64,000 nt of DNA. Origin: Kitasatospora sp. GAS204B (lineage in GTDB: Bacteria; Actinomycetota; Actinomycetes; Streptomycetales; Streptomycetaceae). The translations under genes were made by a program, and so were the position numbers. The notes beneath the pieces are model-generated. The model ran no database searches, was not told the DNA's origin, and saw nothing but the letters and a program-made list of their open reading frames with translations. The stretch spans positions 124,001-188,000 of the forward strand of contig NZ_JARZAG010000008.1 of NCBI RefSeq assembly GCF_029892155.1, given 5' to 3'. Of this stretch, positions 6,778 to 15,109 are shown in pieces (position 1 is the first letter of the stretch; the number at the start of each line of letters is the position of its first letter).

Positions 6778-8838
6778 TCAGCGCGCGACGTCCCCCGGCC
6801 CCGCCAGCACCGACCAGGCGGCGGCCACCTCGCGGCGGACTTCGGCCAGGGCACCGGCCGGTGTCACGTCATGGGCACGCGGCGCGAGTTCGGCGCCGCC
6901 CGCACGGATCGCGACGGCCAGCGCACGCAGGTCGGCGGTCGTGCCCGCCAGCTCGGCGGGCGCCGGTGAGCCGGCACCCTGGGCGGTCTGCACGGCGGCC
7001 GCGGTGCCCGCGTCGATCACCCGTTCCACCGCCACCAGCAGCGGCCACCAGGCGGCGGCCCGGGCGCCCGTCGGCGGCGGTTCGCCCAGGGCACGCTGGA
7101 ACTCGGTGCGCAGACCGCCCAGATCGCGGTAGAGCCGACGTCGCAGCCGATGCCGCGCACCCGCCGAGCCCACCGAGCCCACCGAGCCCACCGAGCCCAC
7201 CGAGCCCACCGAACCCGGCGACGGCCCGGGCGCGTCACCGTCGCCGCCCACCCCCGCGAACGCGCACTCGAGGTACCGGGCGACGTCGTCCACCGAGTCC
7301 GCGAGCCGGGCGCCGACCCGGGAGTGCCAGCTCTCCGGCCAGAGCGCATACCCCGCGACCAACACGATCGCGCAGCCGAGCAGGCTGTCCACCAGTCGCG
7401 GCACCAGCAGGTGCACCCCTTGGTGGTTCAACAGGTCGGAGAGGATCAGGATCAGCGGCGTGATCACCATCGTCTGCAGCCCGTAGCTGCGTCGCGAGAC
7501 CACCGGCAGCGCCGCCGCCAGCACGGCCACCACCGGCACCTCCCAGGCCCCGCGCGGCACCACCTCCAGCACGGCGGTGGCCAGCACCAGCCCCACCGCG
7601 GTCCCCAGCGCGCGCAGCACCGCGCGGGTGAAGACCGAGCCGAAGTCGGGCTTGAGGACGAAGGTCACGGTCAACGGCACCCAGTAGGAGCGCGGCACCG
7701 TGACGGTGGAGACCAGCGCCTGGGCCAGCCCGAGGCAGAGCGCCAGCCGCAGGCCGTAGCGCCAGGAGGTGGCCGACAGCAGCACCTCCCGCGCACGGGC
7801 CGGCACTCGCGCCCGCAGCGGGGTCGGCCGCAGCCCGGCGGACGGCACCGGCGACCGGCGCGCGTCCGCCAGCACCTCCCGCGCGTGCAGGACGGCGGCG
7901 GCCGCGGCCCGTTCGACCGGGGTGTCCGGCTCGGTGTCTGAGGAGGACTCAGCAGCTGACGGAGCGTCAACGGCGAGGGTGCGCAGCGTTCCCCCCACCG
8001 CCACCGCCGCCGCGATCCGCCGCACCTCGACCGCCAACCGCCTGCCCAGCGGGCCACCCGCCGCGTGCACGGCGGGGGCCGCCTCGACCAGCGGCGTCAG
8101 CGCCCCCAGCAGCGCCATCAGACGGGACATCCCCCGGCTGCGCCCCGGGACCAGAGCGCGGCGGCTGAGCAGCAGGTCGTAGGCGTTGTCGAGAGCTCCG
8201 GTCAGCCGGGTCCGCGCCTCGCTCCAGTCCTCCCCGCCGGCGGCGTCCAGCAGGTCGGCGGTCGCGTGGTAGGCGTCGGCGACCGCCGCCCGTTCGGGGA
8301 TTCCGGAGCGGACCGGCCAGGCGAGCAGCGCCATCACCAGGATCAGCGCGGCGCCGAGCAGGATGAGCGCCGGACCGTGCCACCAGGGCGGCGGGAACGG
8401 CAGGCCGGCGCCGATCACCGCCATCAGCAGCACGTTGAGCCCGACGGCGGAGGAGACCGCGCCGATCGTACTGATCATCCCGGCCACCAGCGCGAGCCCG
8501 GTGAGGGCGGCGACGGCGACCCAACCGTGCCCGTACACCTGCTCGCCGAGCGCCAGCCCGGCGGCGGCGAAGAGCTGTGGAACGGCGATGTTGAACACCC
8601 GCAGCCGGTAAGCGTCGGCGGTGTCCCCGAGCACGGCACCGAGCGCCCCCATCGCGACCAGCGCGCCGTCTGCACTCTGCCCGACGGCGAACCCGACGGC
8701 CACCGGCAACCCCATCCCGACGGCCGCGCGCACGGCCGCCGCCTTGGGCACGGCGGTCGGCTGCGGACGCAGCGTGCGGACCAGCCAGGGCGGCGGGGTC
8801 AACCGGCCGGCGGCAGAGTCGTTCTCAGTCGTCCTCAC
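6778..8838 (-). CDS. FUSC-family (aromatic acid / fusaric acid exporter-like) membrane protein
   Basis: A 686-residue membrane protein with the two-block FUSC layout. There are about six membrane segments at residues ~35-165, a long cytosolic region, and a second block at ~355-490 (LCLGLAQALVSTVTVPRSYW, then VTFVLKPDFGSVFTRAVLRA). The second block is the FUSC_2-like signature seen in aromatic carboxylic acid efflux proteins. The substrate is not predictable. The start is GTG 8838 behind CGAGGA. The C-terminal cytosolic part carries an in-frame 9-bp repeat giving (GSV)n. The gene lies downstream of and in the same direction as the Nramp-related gene with a 153-nt gap, and is convergent with the carboxyltransferase gene. 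Confidence 0.8.
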   Translation of the reverse strand: MRTTENDSAAGRLTPPPWLVRTLRPQPTAVPKAAAVRAAVGMGLPVAVGFAVGQSADGALVAMGALGAVLGDTADAYRLRVFNIAVPQLFAAAGLALGEQVYGHGWVAVAALTGLALVAGMISTIGAVSSAVGLNVLLMAVIGAGLPFPPPWWHGPALILLGAALILVMALLAWPVRSGIPERAAVADAYHATADLLDAAGGEDWSEARTRLTGALDNAYDLLLSRRALVPGRSRGMSRLMALLGALTPLVEAAPAVHAAGGPLGRRLAVEVRRIAAAVAVGGTLRTLAVDAPSAAESSSDTEPDTPVERAAAAAVLHAREVLADARRSPVPSAGLRPTPLRARVPARAREVLLSATSWRYGLRLALCLGLAQALVSTVTVPRSYWVPLTVTFVLKPDFGSVFTRAVLRALGTAVGLVLATAVLEVVPRGAWEVPVVAVLAAALPVVSRRSYGLQTMVITPLILILSDLLNHQGVHLLVPRLVDSLLGCAIVLVAGYALWPESWHSRVGARLADSVDDVARYLECAFAGVGGDGDAPGPSPGSVGSVGSVGSVGSVGSAGARHRLRRRLYRDLGGLRTEFQRALGEPPPTGARAAAWWPLLVAVERVIDAGTAAAVQTAQGAGSPAPAELAGTTADLRALAVAIRAGGAELAPRAHDVTPAGALAEVRREVAAAWSVLAGPGDVAR
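7166..7219 (-). repeat. 9-bp tandem repeat inside the FUSC gene
   Basis: Five perfect copies of GAGCCCACC (top strand) at 7166-7210 are followed by one diverged copy. On the coding strand they give repeated Gly-Ser-Val, a flexible spacer in the C-terminal cytosolic region. The repeat is in frame, so copy-number change would be tolerated. Confidence 0.9.
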
Positions 8839-8991
8839 CTGATGATCCTCGCCCGTCGCTCACTTCCCTGCCGGAAGGCACGAGCGCTCACCGCGCGCAC
8901 CCGCCACCGCACCCGGGCCACCGCGTTCGGCGGATAGCTGCGGTAGCCATTGGACGAGAGCTCGCAGCCGATCACATCCCCAGGCGGTGGT

Positions 8992-10641
8992 TCAGTGGCC
9001 GAGGGCGGTCTGGACGAGCTTGATGACGACCAGGACCATCGCGATCAGCAGGTACGTGCGCAGCGCGCCCATGCCGATCTTGCGGCCGGTGGACATCACC
9101 GGGCGGGTGAGGGTCGCCAGTGGGGGCATCCGCCAGTTGTCGCGTCCGGTGCGGTCGATGGGGTCCTCGGCGGTGGCGGTGCGCTTGCGCGTGAAGGCGA
9201 AGCCGGCGGCCAGCACCCCCAGCACGCCGCAGCCGGCCATGATGTCCAGGATCGCCCCGGAGGAGATGTTCGGGAACAGCACCGAGGCGGTCAGGATCAC
9301 CGACAGCGTCACCAGCACCCCCACCACCGCGGAGGTGAACGCGTTGACCTTCGGCCCGTTCGACCACGGCCCCAGCACCTGCTTGTCGTTGCACAGCAGC
9401 AGCAGGAAGACGGAGGCCGACGGCAGCAGCACCCCGGCCAGCACCTGCACACCCTGCGTCAACAACCCCAGCGTGTGGTCACTGGCGACCAGCACGATCG
9501 CCGCCGCCACGCAGACCAGCGCCGCGTAGACGGCGTAGAAGCCCTTGGCGCCGGCGACCCCACGGTGCAGCGAGTGCTTCATGCCGAAGACGTCACCGAT
9601 CGCGTACGCGGTGGAGAGCGAGACGGCGAACGCGCCGATGATCGAGGCGTCCAGCAGCGCGATCGCGAAGAGCACGCCGACCAGCTTGCCGGAGTGCTCC
9701 GCCAGGCCCCTGGCCACCGCGCCCGCGTCCGAGAACTGCCCCACCCCGTCGGTGCCGGCGAACGCGGCGGCGGTGAAACCCATCATCGCGGCCGCGCCGA
9801 CCACGACGATCACGATGCCGATCCACAGGTCGGCCTTCTCGTACTTCATGAACCGCGGCGTGATCCGCTTGTCGATCACGTACGACTGCTGGAAGAACAG
9901 CTGCCACGGCGCGACGGTGGTGCCCACGATGGAGATGATCAGCAGCATCACGGTCGCCAACTGGCCCGTGCCGCCCGGCATGTTCGGCACCACGAAGTCG
10001 TGCGCCATCTGCGAGGTCCTCGGGTGGACCATGAAGTAGATCGGCACCAGCAGCAGCGAACCCGCGCACAGCGCCACCGCGATCCGCTCGAAACGGCGGA
10101 ACGAGCCGGTGAAGGCCGAGGCGATGATGATCGCGGCGGCCAGCACCACCGAGGCGACCTTCGGCAGGCCCAGGTAGCCGGCCGCCAGCGTCACCCCGAT
10201 GAACTCTGTCACCAACGTCAACCCGTTCAGCAGGAACAGGTCGATCACACTGAACGCGCCCCAGAACTTCCCGAACCGCTCCAGGATCAACCGGGCGTGC
10301 CCCACACCGGTCACCGCACCCAGGCGCAGCACCATCTCCTGGTTGACGTACAGCACCGGAACCAGCAGCAACAGCGTCCACAGCAGATGCGTGCCGTAGT
10401 TCTGCCCGGCCTGCCCGTACGTGGAGAACGCGCCGGCGTCGTTGTCGCCGACCATCACGATCAGGCCCGGGCCCACGATCGCCAGCAGCGTCTTCAGCTT
10501 CGCGGACAGGCCCTTGCGCTCGGCCGTGTCATCCAGCCGGATCGTGCCCAGCGCACCCTTGATGTCACCCAGGTGCGCGTCATCCAGCACCGCGGCACGC
10601 GCGGCGGGAACCTTCGAGTCGAGAGTCGCGTTGGTGGTCAT
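8992..10641 (-). CDS. Nramp-related divalent metal (probably Mg2+) transporter
   Basis: A 549-residue polytopic protein of the Nramp superfamily with about 11-12 membrane segments. The two substrate-binding helices are not canonical. In TM1 the usual DPGN reads DNDAG (residues 66-70). In TM6 the usual MPH reads APWQ (244-247), so the methionine that selects transition metals is missing. That pattern fits the Nramp-related magnesium transporters (NRMT), a class recognised through its association with M-box riboswitches. An M-box lies upstream here at 10926-11084. I therefore infer Mg2+ uptake induced by magnesium starvation. GGGAGG precedes the ATG. The N-terminal ~45 residues are a soluble extension. 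Confidence 0.85.
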   Translation of the reverse strand: MTTNATLDSKVPAARAAVLDDAHLGDIKGALGTIRLDDTAERKGLSAKLKTLLAIVGPGLIVMVGDNDAGAFSTYGQAGQNYGTHLLWTLLLLVPVLYVNQEMVLRLGAVTGVGHARLILERFGKFWGAFSVIDLFLLNGLTLVTEFIGVTLAAGYLGLPKVASVVLAAAIIIASAFTGSFRRFERIAVALCAGSLLLVPIYFMVHPRTSQMAHDFVVPNMPGGTGQLATVMLLIISIVGTTVAPWQLFFQQSYVIDKRITPRFMKYEKADLWIGIVIVVVGAAAMMGFTAAAFAGTDGVGQFSDAGAVARGLAEHSGKLVGVLFAIALLDASIIGAFAVSLSTAYAIGDVFGMKHSLHRGVAGAKGFYAVYAALVCVAAAIVLVASDHTLGLLTQGVQVLAGVLLPSASVFLLLLCNDKQVLGPWSNGPKVNAFTSAVVGVLVTLSVILTASVLFPNISSGAILDIMAGCGVLGVLAAGFAFTRKRTATAEDPIDRTGRDNWRMPPLATLTRPVMSTGRKIGMGALRTYLLIAMVLVVIKLVQTALGH

Positions 10642-10925
10642 GATGAACCTCCCTCAGCCCCCACGGATTCAGGGGGAGTTCGGAGGCACGCGGCAGCAGC
10701 CCTCGGAGCAGGTGGAGCGTGCGCAGGCGCGAGTGAGCCTTGCCGAGGTGGTTACCGCGAGCCGAAGAAGTACGAGGACAAGCGGGAGTAGGGGCAACTA
10801 TGGCCCGGACTACTGCAATCCATGAGTCTGTCTCTCGCCTCCCCCCGGCCGGTGCGCGCGACGGATCCGCTACGCATGACGACACGGCAAGGAGCTCGCC
10901 GTCCCCGAGGGCCGGCTCACCCCAA
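10642..10925 (-). other. 284-nt leader between the M-box and the Nramp-related gene
   Basis: No convincing gene lies here on either strand. Just before the ribosome-binding site the transcript can form a small CCCCC/GGGGG hairpin (about 10658-10676), and an ACTCCC segment could pair with the GGGAGG ribosome-binding sequence. This region should hold the riboswitch expression platform, acting either by Rho-dependent termination or by blocking translation. I see no strong intrinsic terminator. Confidence 0.4.
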
Positions 10926-11084
10926 CTCGTCAGAGCTTTGGCACTTCACGGCGTGATCCGACTCGGCTGAGCCGGAAGCCACTTGGGATCAACCCTTAGG
11001 TCGGGAAGATCTGTCCTGATCCGGAGCGTCTCTCGACGGTTGGGATCAGTGGCCTGTGTCCGTGAAGACGCCTCACCGAACGAG
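10926..11084 (-). ncRNA. M-box (ykoK) magnesium riboswitch
   Basis: Reading leftwards from 11084, the RNA opens with CTCGTTCGGTGAGGCGTC. It continues through ACACAGGCCACTGATCC, the conserved core GTCGAGAGACGC, and AAGTGGCTTCCGG. It closes with GTGAAGTGCCAAAGCTCTG followed by ACGAG, which pairs back with the 5' CTCGT. Order and spacing match the actinobacterial M-box aptamer, about 159 nt. M-boxes sense Mg2+ and shut off magnesium transporter genes when Mg2+ is plentiful. The gene controlled is the Nramp-related transporter 284 nt downstream. Confidence 0.9.
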
Positions 11085-11102
11085 GTGCCTTCTTCATTGA
11101 AC

Positions 11103-11140
11103 GCTCACCAGCATAGACCCGTGGTTGCATCGAGCGGCAA
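11103..11140 (-). promoter_or_regulatory. Likely promoter of the M-box transcript
   Basis: On the bottom strand a TATGCT -10 box (11110-11115) lies 19 nt from TTGCCG (11135-11140). This would place the transcript start near 11103, about 19 nt upstream of the riboswitch. A promoter is expected here, but these boxes are only moderately good. Confidence 0.4.
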
Positions 11141-11222
11141 GCGATTACCAAACTTTGACTGATGAACAGATTGTTCACAAGGAACCGTTGACAACGAGCT
11201 GCAGTGTGGTGAGGGTGATGGC

Positions 11223-11756
11223 ATGTCATCAGCCAACAGCCCAAACGACCCGACCGATTCAGTCGATCCGTTCGCGGTGCCCGATCCCGACCAGGCGCGG
11301 GTGCAGCGCGAGTACGCCTCGCTCTTCCGGATAGCCGAGCGGCACGCCGCCACCGACGAGCAGCGCCGGCGCCAGGTGCACCCGATGGTCCTCGCGCCGC
11401 ACGAGGCGATCCGCTTGGTCACCTTCCTGCTGAGCGGCGCCGCGCTGCCCGAGGAGGGCGAGCCGGAGGTGGACCGCAGCGACATCCTGGCCGCGCTCAG
11501 TCTGGTGCCACGAGCCCGGGCCGAGATGGACGACCTGGAAGCCGGACTGCTCGGAATGGCGCGCGGGCGCGGACTCACCTGGCAGGAGGTGGCGTTCGGC
11601 CTGGGCCTCGGCACTCCGCAGGCGGCCCGGCAGCGGTACGAGCGGCTGGCCGGCCGGTCGGCGGCTGCTGCGGATGCCGGTGCCGGTGCCGGTGCTGCGG
11701 ATGCTGGTGCCGCGGACACGGCTGCTGCGGACGCGGCCGCTGCGTCAGGTCGGTGA
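11223..11756 (+). CDS. Small HTH DNA-binding protein
   Basis: A 177-residue protein whose recognisable part is a helix-turn-helix near residues 100-140: DLEAGLLGMARGRGLTWQEV, then AFGLGLGTPQAARQRYERLA. This kind of HTH is common in small Streptomyces regulators. The last 35 residues are low-complexity Ala/Asp/Gly and probably disordered. A TTGACA box at 11188-11193 could be its -35. GAGG lies 8 nt before the ATG. It diverges from the M-box transcript, but nothing ties it to magnesium control. The regulated genes are unknown. Confidence 0.6.
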   Translation: MSSANSPNDPTDSVDPFAVPDPDQARVQREYASLFRIAERHAATDEQRRRQVHPMVLAPHEAIRLVTFLLSGAALPEEGEPEVDRSDILAALSLVPRARAEMDDLEAGLLGMARGRGLTWQEVAFGLGLGTPQAARQRYERLAGRSAAAADAGAGAGAADAGAADTAAADAAAASGR

Positions 11757-11844
11757 AGCGGCGGCGGTCTGTCCGCTCTCGGCGATTCCGCTGAGAGCTT
11801 GCCGCTCTTCCCGCCGCCGTCCTCGGGCGGCAGAGTCAGTCGGC

Positions 11845-12849
11845 ATGAGACTCCTGATCCTGGGTGGTACCGAGTTCGTCGGGCGGGCCTTCACCGAGGC
11901 GGCCCTGTCGCGTGGTTGGGAGGTGACTGTCTTCCACCGCGGCCACCACGCGCCGCCGCCGGGCGTCCGGGCGCTGCGCGGCGACCGGACCACCGAGGAC
12001 GGCCTGGCCGAGTTGGCGGCGGCGGCCGCCTCGCCCGAGGGCGGGTGGGACCTGGTGGTGGACACCTGGCGGTTCGCCCCCACCGCCGTCCGGGACGCCG
12101 CGCGGCTGCTGGCGGGGCGGGCCGGCCACTACGTCTACGTGTCCAGCCGCTCCGTCTACGGCTACCCCACCGGGGTCGACCTGGACGAGCGGTGCCCGGT
12201 GGTGGACGGCGATCCGGACGACCCGGAGGGCGACTACGCGCGACTCAAGCGCGGCGGCGAGCTGGCCGCGCTGGCGTCGTTCGGGGAGCGTGCGCTGCTG
12301 GTGCGCGCCGGACTGGTGCTCGGCCCCGGCGAGAACGTCGGGCGCCTGCCCTGGTGGCTGAACCGGATCGCCCGTGGCGGTCCGGTCCTGGCGCCCGGAC
12401 CACGCGAGCTGACCATCCAGTACATCGATGCGCGCGACCTCGCCGGCTGGAGCCTGGACGCGGCCGAGCGCGGCCTGGGCGGCGTGTTCAACCTGGTCTG
12501 CCCGCCCGATCGGACAACCATGGGCGACCTGCTGGAGACCTGCGTCGCCGCCACCGGGTCCACGGCCGAGCTGCGCTGGACCGACCCGGAGGTGCTGCTG
12601 GCGGCCGGCGTCGAGCCCTGGACCCAGCTGCCGATCTGGATCCCGCCGGGCGAGTTGCACGCCACCATGCACCGCGGCAACGTCGGCAAGGCGCTCGCTG
12701 CCGGGTTGCGCTGCCGCCCGCTGAGCGAGACGGTCGCGGACACCTGGGCGTGGCAGCGGGAGCTGCCCGGCGGCGTGCCGAGCGGGACCGGCCACTCGGC
12801 GAGCGGGATCAGCGCCGAGCTGGAACGGGAGTTGCTCGGGCAGCCGTGA
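11845..12849 (+). CDS. NAD-dependent epimerase/dehydratase (atypical SDR)
   Basis: A 334-residue cytosolic Rossmann-fold protein. The N-terminus RLLILGGTEFVGRAFTEAAL carries the dinucleotide-binding GGTxFVG motif of extended/atypical short-chain dehydrogenases. The catalytic Tyr appears in HYVYVSSRSVYGYPTG. The family also includes isoflavone-reductase-like and mRNA-binding SDR relatives, so the reaction cannot be specified. I start at ATG 11845 because the Rossmann strand begins there; upstream in-frame codons are tail sequence of the previous gene. It follows the HTH gene by 88 nt on the same strand and converges with an MFS exporter. Confidence 0.8.
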   Translation: MRLLILGGTEFVGRAFTEAALSRGWEVTVFHRGHHAPPPGVRALRGDRTTEDGLAELAAAAASPEGGWDLVVDTWRFAPTAVRDAARLLAGRAGHYVYVSSRSVYGYPTGVDLDERCPVVDGDPDDPEGDYARLKRGGELAALASFGERALLVRAGLVLGPGENVGRLPWWLNRIARGGPVLAPGPRELTIQYIDARDLAGWSLDAAERGLGGVFNLVCPPDRTTMGDLLETCVAATGSTAELRWTDPEVLLAAGVEPWTQLPIWIPPGELHATMHRGNVGKALAAGLRCRPLSETVADTWAWQRELPGGVPSGTGHSASGISAELERELLGQP

Positions 12850-12905
12850 GCGGACGGGTGGCGGGGGGCGCAGCCGGCCGCGCGGGAGCGCAACAGCGGG
12901 CACCG

Positions 12906-14405
12906 CTACCGGCGCTGAGCCCCCTCGCGAGCCCCCGAACAGGCCCCTGAGCGTGCCGCCGCACGGGCCGCCGCGCGGGCCCAGAGGGCGACCGCGGCGC
13001 CGAGCAGGCACAGGGCGACCGCGACCACGATCGCCCGGTCGGCGCCCGCGGCCGCTGCGGCGGCGGGACCCGCGGGCGAGCGGGCGGAGCCGATCAGCGC
13101 CAGGGACAGGGCGACGCCGAGGGCGGAACCCAGGTAGCGGGCGGTGTTGTTGGCGCCGGATCCCATGGCGGCGCGATGGCCCGGCACGCTGCTGACGGCG
13201 AGCCGGGCCAGCGCCGCGTTGAGCACTCCGCTGCCCAGACCGGCCACCACCAGGCCGGGGACCAGCCGGGGCCAACCGGCGGCGGGCGTGAGCCCGTAGA
13301 GAGCGGCCTCGCCGACGGCGCAGGCCAGCAGGGCGGCAGCCAGCTGGGTGACCGGGGCGAGCCGGTCGGCCAGTCGACGCGACTGCAGGGCGGCGACCAC
13401 CGACAGGCCGGACCAGATCGCCAGCACCAGCCCGGCCACCAACGGGCTCTCGCCGAGGGCGCGTTCCAGCACGCTGGGCAGGCAGCTCATCAGGCCGACG
13501 ATGGACAGGCCGGTGAAGAGCGCACCCGTCCCGGCGGCGACGAAGCGGGCGTCGCGGAAGAGCGCGAGGTCCAGCATCGGCTCGGCCACCCGGGACTCCA
13601 CCAGCGCGAACGCGCCCAGCGCCAGCACCCCGAGGGCCAGCAGCGTCACCGGGGCCGGCCGCAGCCAGCCGGTGCGTCCCTCGGCCAGACCGGCGATCAG
13701 CGCGGCGGTGCCGACCGACAGGGTGAGGGCGCCGAGCGGGTCCAGGCGGCGCGGCCGGTCGCTGCGGGACTCGGTGAGGTGCCGGGCCGCGAGCCCGGCG
13801 AGCAGCAGTGCGAGTGCGGCCAGCACCGCGTAGACGGCGCGCCAGCCGGCGAGTTCGGCGAGCAGCGCGGCGTAGACGGGACCCACCGCGATGCCGAGCC
13901 CGACCGCCGCGCCCCAGCCGCCGAGGGCCCGCACCCGCGCGGGGCCGGCTGGGTAGGCCTGGCTGACCAGGCCGAGGCTGGGCGCGAGCAGCGCGGCCGA
14001 GGCACCGCCCTGGAGCACCCGGGCGATCACGAAGACGGTGGTGTCGGGGGCGAGCGCGGACAGCGCGGCGGAGGCCGCGAGCAGCAGCGCGCCCGCGGTG
14101 AACACCCGCTTGCGGCCGTGGTCGTCGGCGACTCCGCCCATGATCAGCAGCAGTGCGGTGAGGCCGAGCAGCGCGCCGGTGAGGATCCAGGTCTGCGCGG
14201 CGGGCCCCGCGTGCAGGGCGCTGGCGGTGGGTGCGAGCGTGGTGGTCGGCAGGGTGTAGGCGATCAGCACCAGGAAGGTGCCGTAGCAGGCGGTGAGCAG
14301 GGCCGGGCGCGGGCCGGGCCGCGCGGCCGACGGGAGTAACGGGGGCAGCGGGGGCACCGGGTCGGGTGTCGACAACAGGTCGGGGCGTGCACTGTCCTGG
14401 GCCAT
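12906..14405 (-). CDS. MFS drug exporter (DHA2/QacA-like)
   Basis: A 499-residue major facilitator with about 14 membrane segments. The loop 2-3 motif A is present as GGVADDHGRKRVFTAGALLL, and motif C-like sequence (GWGAAVGLGIAVGPVYAALL) marks it as an antiporter of the DHA2 multidrug family. I prefer the ATG at 14405, preceded by GAGGTGG; the longer frame back to 14480 would run through the operator repeats. It diverges from an HxlR regulator. A 21-bp operator-like sequence occurs three times between them, two copies close to this gene, so drug-inducible expression is likely. The substrate is unknown. Confidence 0.85.
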   Translation of the reverse strand: MAQDSARPDLLSTPDPVPPLPPLLPSAARPGPRPALLTACYGTFLVLIAYTLPTTTLAPTASALHAGPAAQTWILTGALLGLTALLLIMGGVADDHGRKRVFTAGALLLAASAALSALAPDTTVFVIARVLQGGASAALLAPSLGLVSQAYPAGPARVRALGGWGAAVGLGIAVGPVYAALLAELAGWRAVYAVLAALALLLAGLAARHLTESRSDRPRRLDPLGALTLSVGTAALIAGLAEGRTGWLRPAPVTLLALGVLALGAFALVESRVAEPMLDLALFRDARFVAAGTGALFTGLSIVGLMSCLPSVLERALGESPLVAGLVLAIWSGLSVVAALQSRRLADRLAPVTQLAAALLACAVGEAALYGLTPAAGWPRLVPGLVVAGLGSGVLNAALARLAVSSVPGHRAAMGSGANNTARYLGSALGVALSLALIGSARSPAGPAAAAAAGADRAIVVAVALCLLGAAVALWARAAARAAARSGACSGAREGAQRR

Positions 14406-14420
14406 CGACGACCACCTCAG

Positions 14421-14514
14421 TCTGGTGAATGAACTCACTCGGGCAAGCGAGTCTGGTGAATGAACTGACTCGTTCATCACGCTACACCATCGGTCTGTTC
14501 AATGAACCGACCCG
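14421..14514. promoter_or_regulatory. Three direct-repeat operators between the MFS and HxlR genes
   Basis: A 21-bp element beginning TCTGGTGAATGAACT occurs at 14421-14441 and 14452-14472 with one difference. A diverged copy beginning TCTGTTCAATGAACC lies at 14494-14514. The spacings are 31 and 42 bp, close to three and four helical turns. The second copy also forms a palindrome, GTGAATGAAC with GTTCATCAC. The copies are the evident binding sites for the divergent HxlR protein. Confidence 0.7.
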
Positions 14515-14529
14515 AGTACACTGGCTCCC

Positions 14530-15066
14530 ATGGCGCTCGGAACGGACTACGCCCAACAGGACTGCTCGCTCGCCCGTGCCCTGGAGGTGGTCGGCGAGCG
14601 CTGGAGCCTGCTCATCGTGCGCGACGCCTTCTACGGGGTGCGCCGGTTCAACGACTTCCTGGTCCACCTGGACATTCCGCGCGCGGTCCTCACCGCCCGG
14701 CTGCGGGCCCTGGTCGAGGCGGGGGTGCTGCGCAAGGAGCCCTACCAGGACGGCCCGGTGCGCTACGAGTACCTGCTGACCGAGGCCGGCCTCGAACTCT
14801 GGCTGCCGGTACACGCGTTGGCCCGCTGGGGCGAACGGCACGCCGCCGAGCACGCCTCGCACACCGTCTTCACCCACGACGCGTGCGGCAACCGGATCAG
14901 CCCGGTCGGCATCTGCGTCCCGTGCGGGGTGGCGGTCGCGCCGGCCCACGTCGTCATGCGGCCGGCTCCCGGCGACCGTCGCAGTCCGCGCACCGACCCG
15001 GTCACCCTGGCCCTGGCCCGGCCCCGGGCGCTGCTCACTCCCGTACTGACGGAAGGTCAGCACTGA
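14530..15066 (+). CDS. HxlR family winged-helix transcriptional regulator
   Basis: A 178-residue regulator. Residues ~10-105 match HxlR: DCSLARALEVVGERWSLLIV, the conserved RDAFYGVRRFNDFLVHL, and the wing YEYLLTEAGLELW. The C-terminal extension contains CGNRISPVGICVPC, which gives three cysteines that could sense a thiol-reactive compound or metal; this is inference. It diverges from the MFS exporter and very likely represses it through the three repeated sites. The start ATG lies 16 nt after the last repeat, with no strong ribosome-binding site. Confidence 0.9.
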   Translation: MALGTDYAQQDCSLARALEVVGERWSLLIVRDAFYGVRRFNDFLVHLDIPRAVLTARLRALVEAGVLRKEPYQDGPVRYEYLLTEAGLELWLPVHALARWGERHAAEHASHTVFTHDACGNRISPVGICVPCGVAVAPAHVVMRPAPGDRRSPRTDPVTLALARPRALLTPVLTEGQH

Positions 15067-15109
15067 GCCCAGCCCCATGCGCTGGGCGCCGCCCCACGCC
15101 GAGCAGGCC

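Noticed and set aside
10752..10823. A 23-residue leader peptide frame between the M-box and the Nramp-related gene
   Set aside because: The nearest GGGGGAGG is about 14 nt from the ATG, too far, and no run of regulatory codons is seen.
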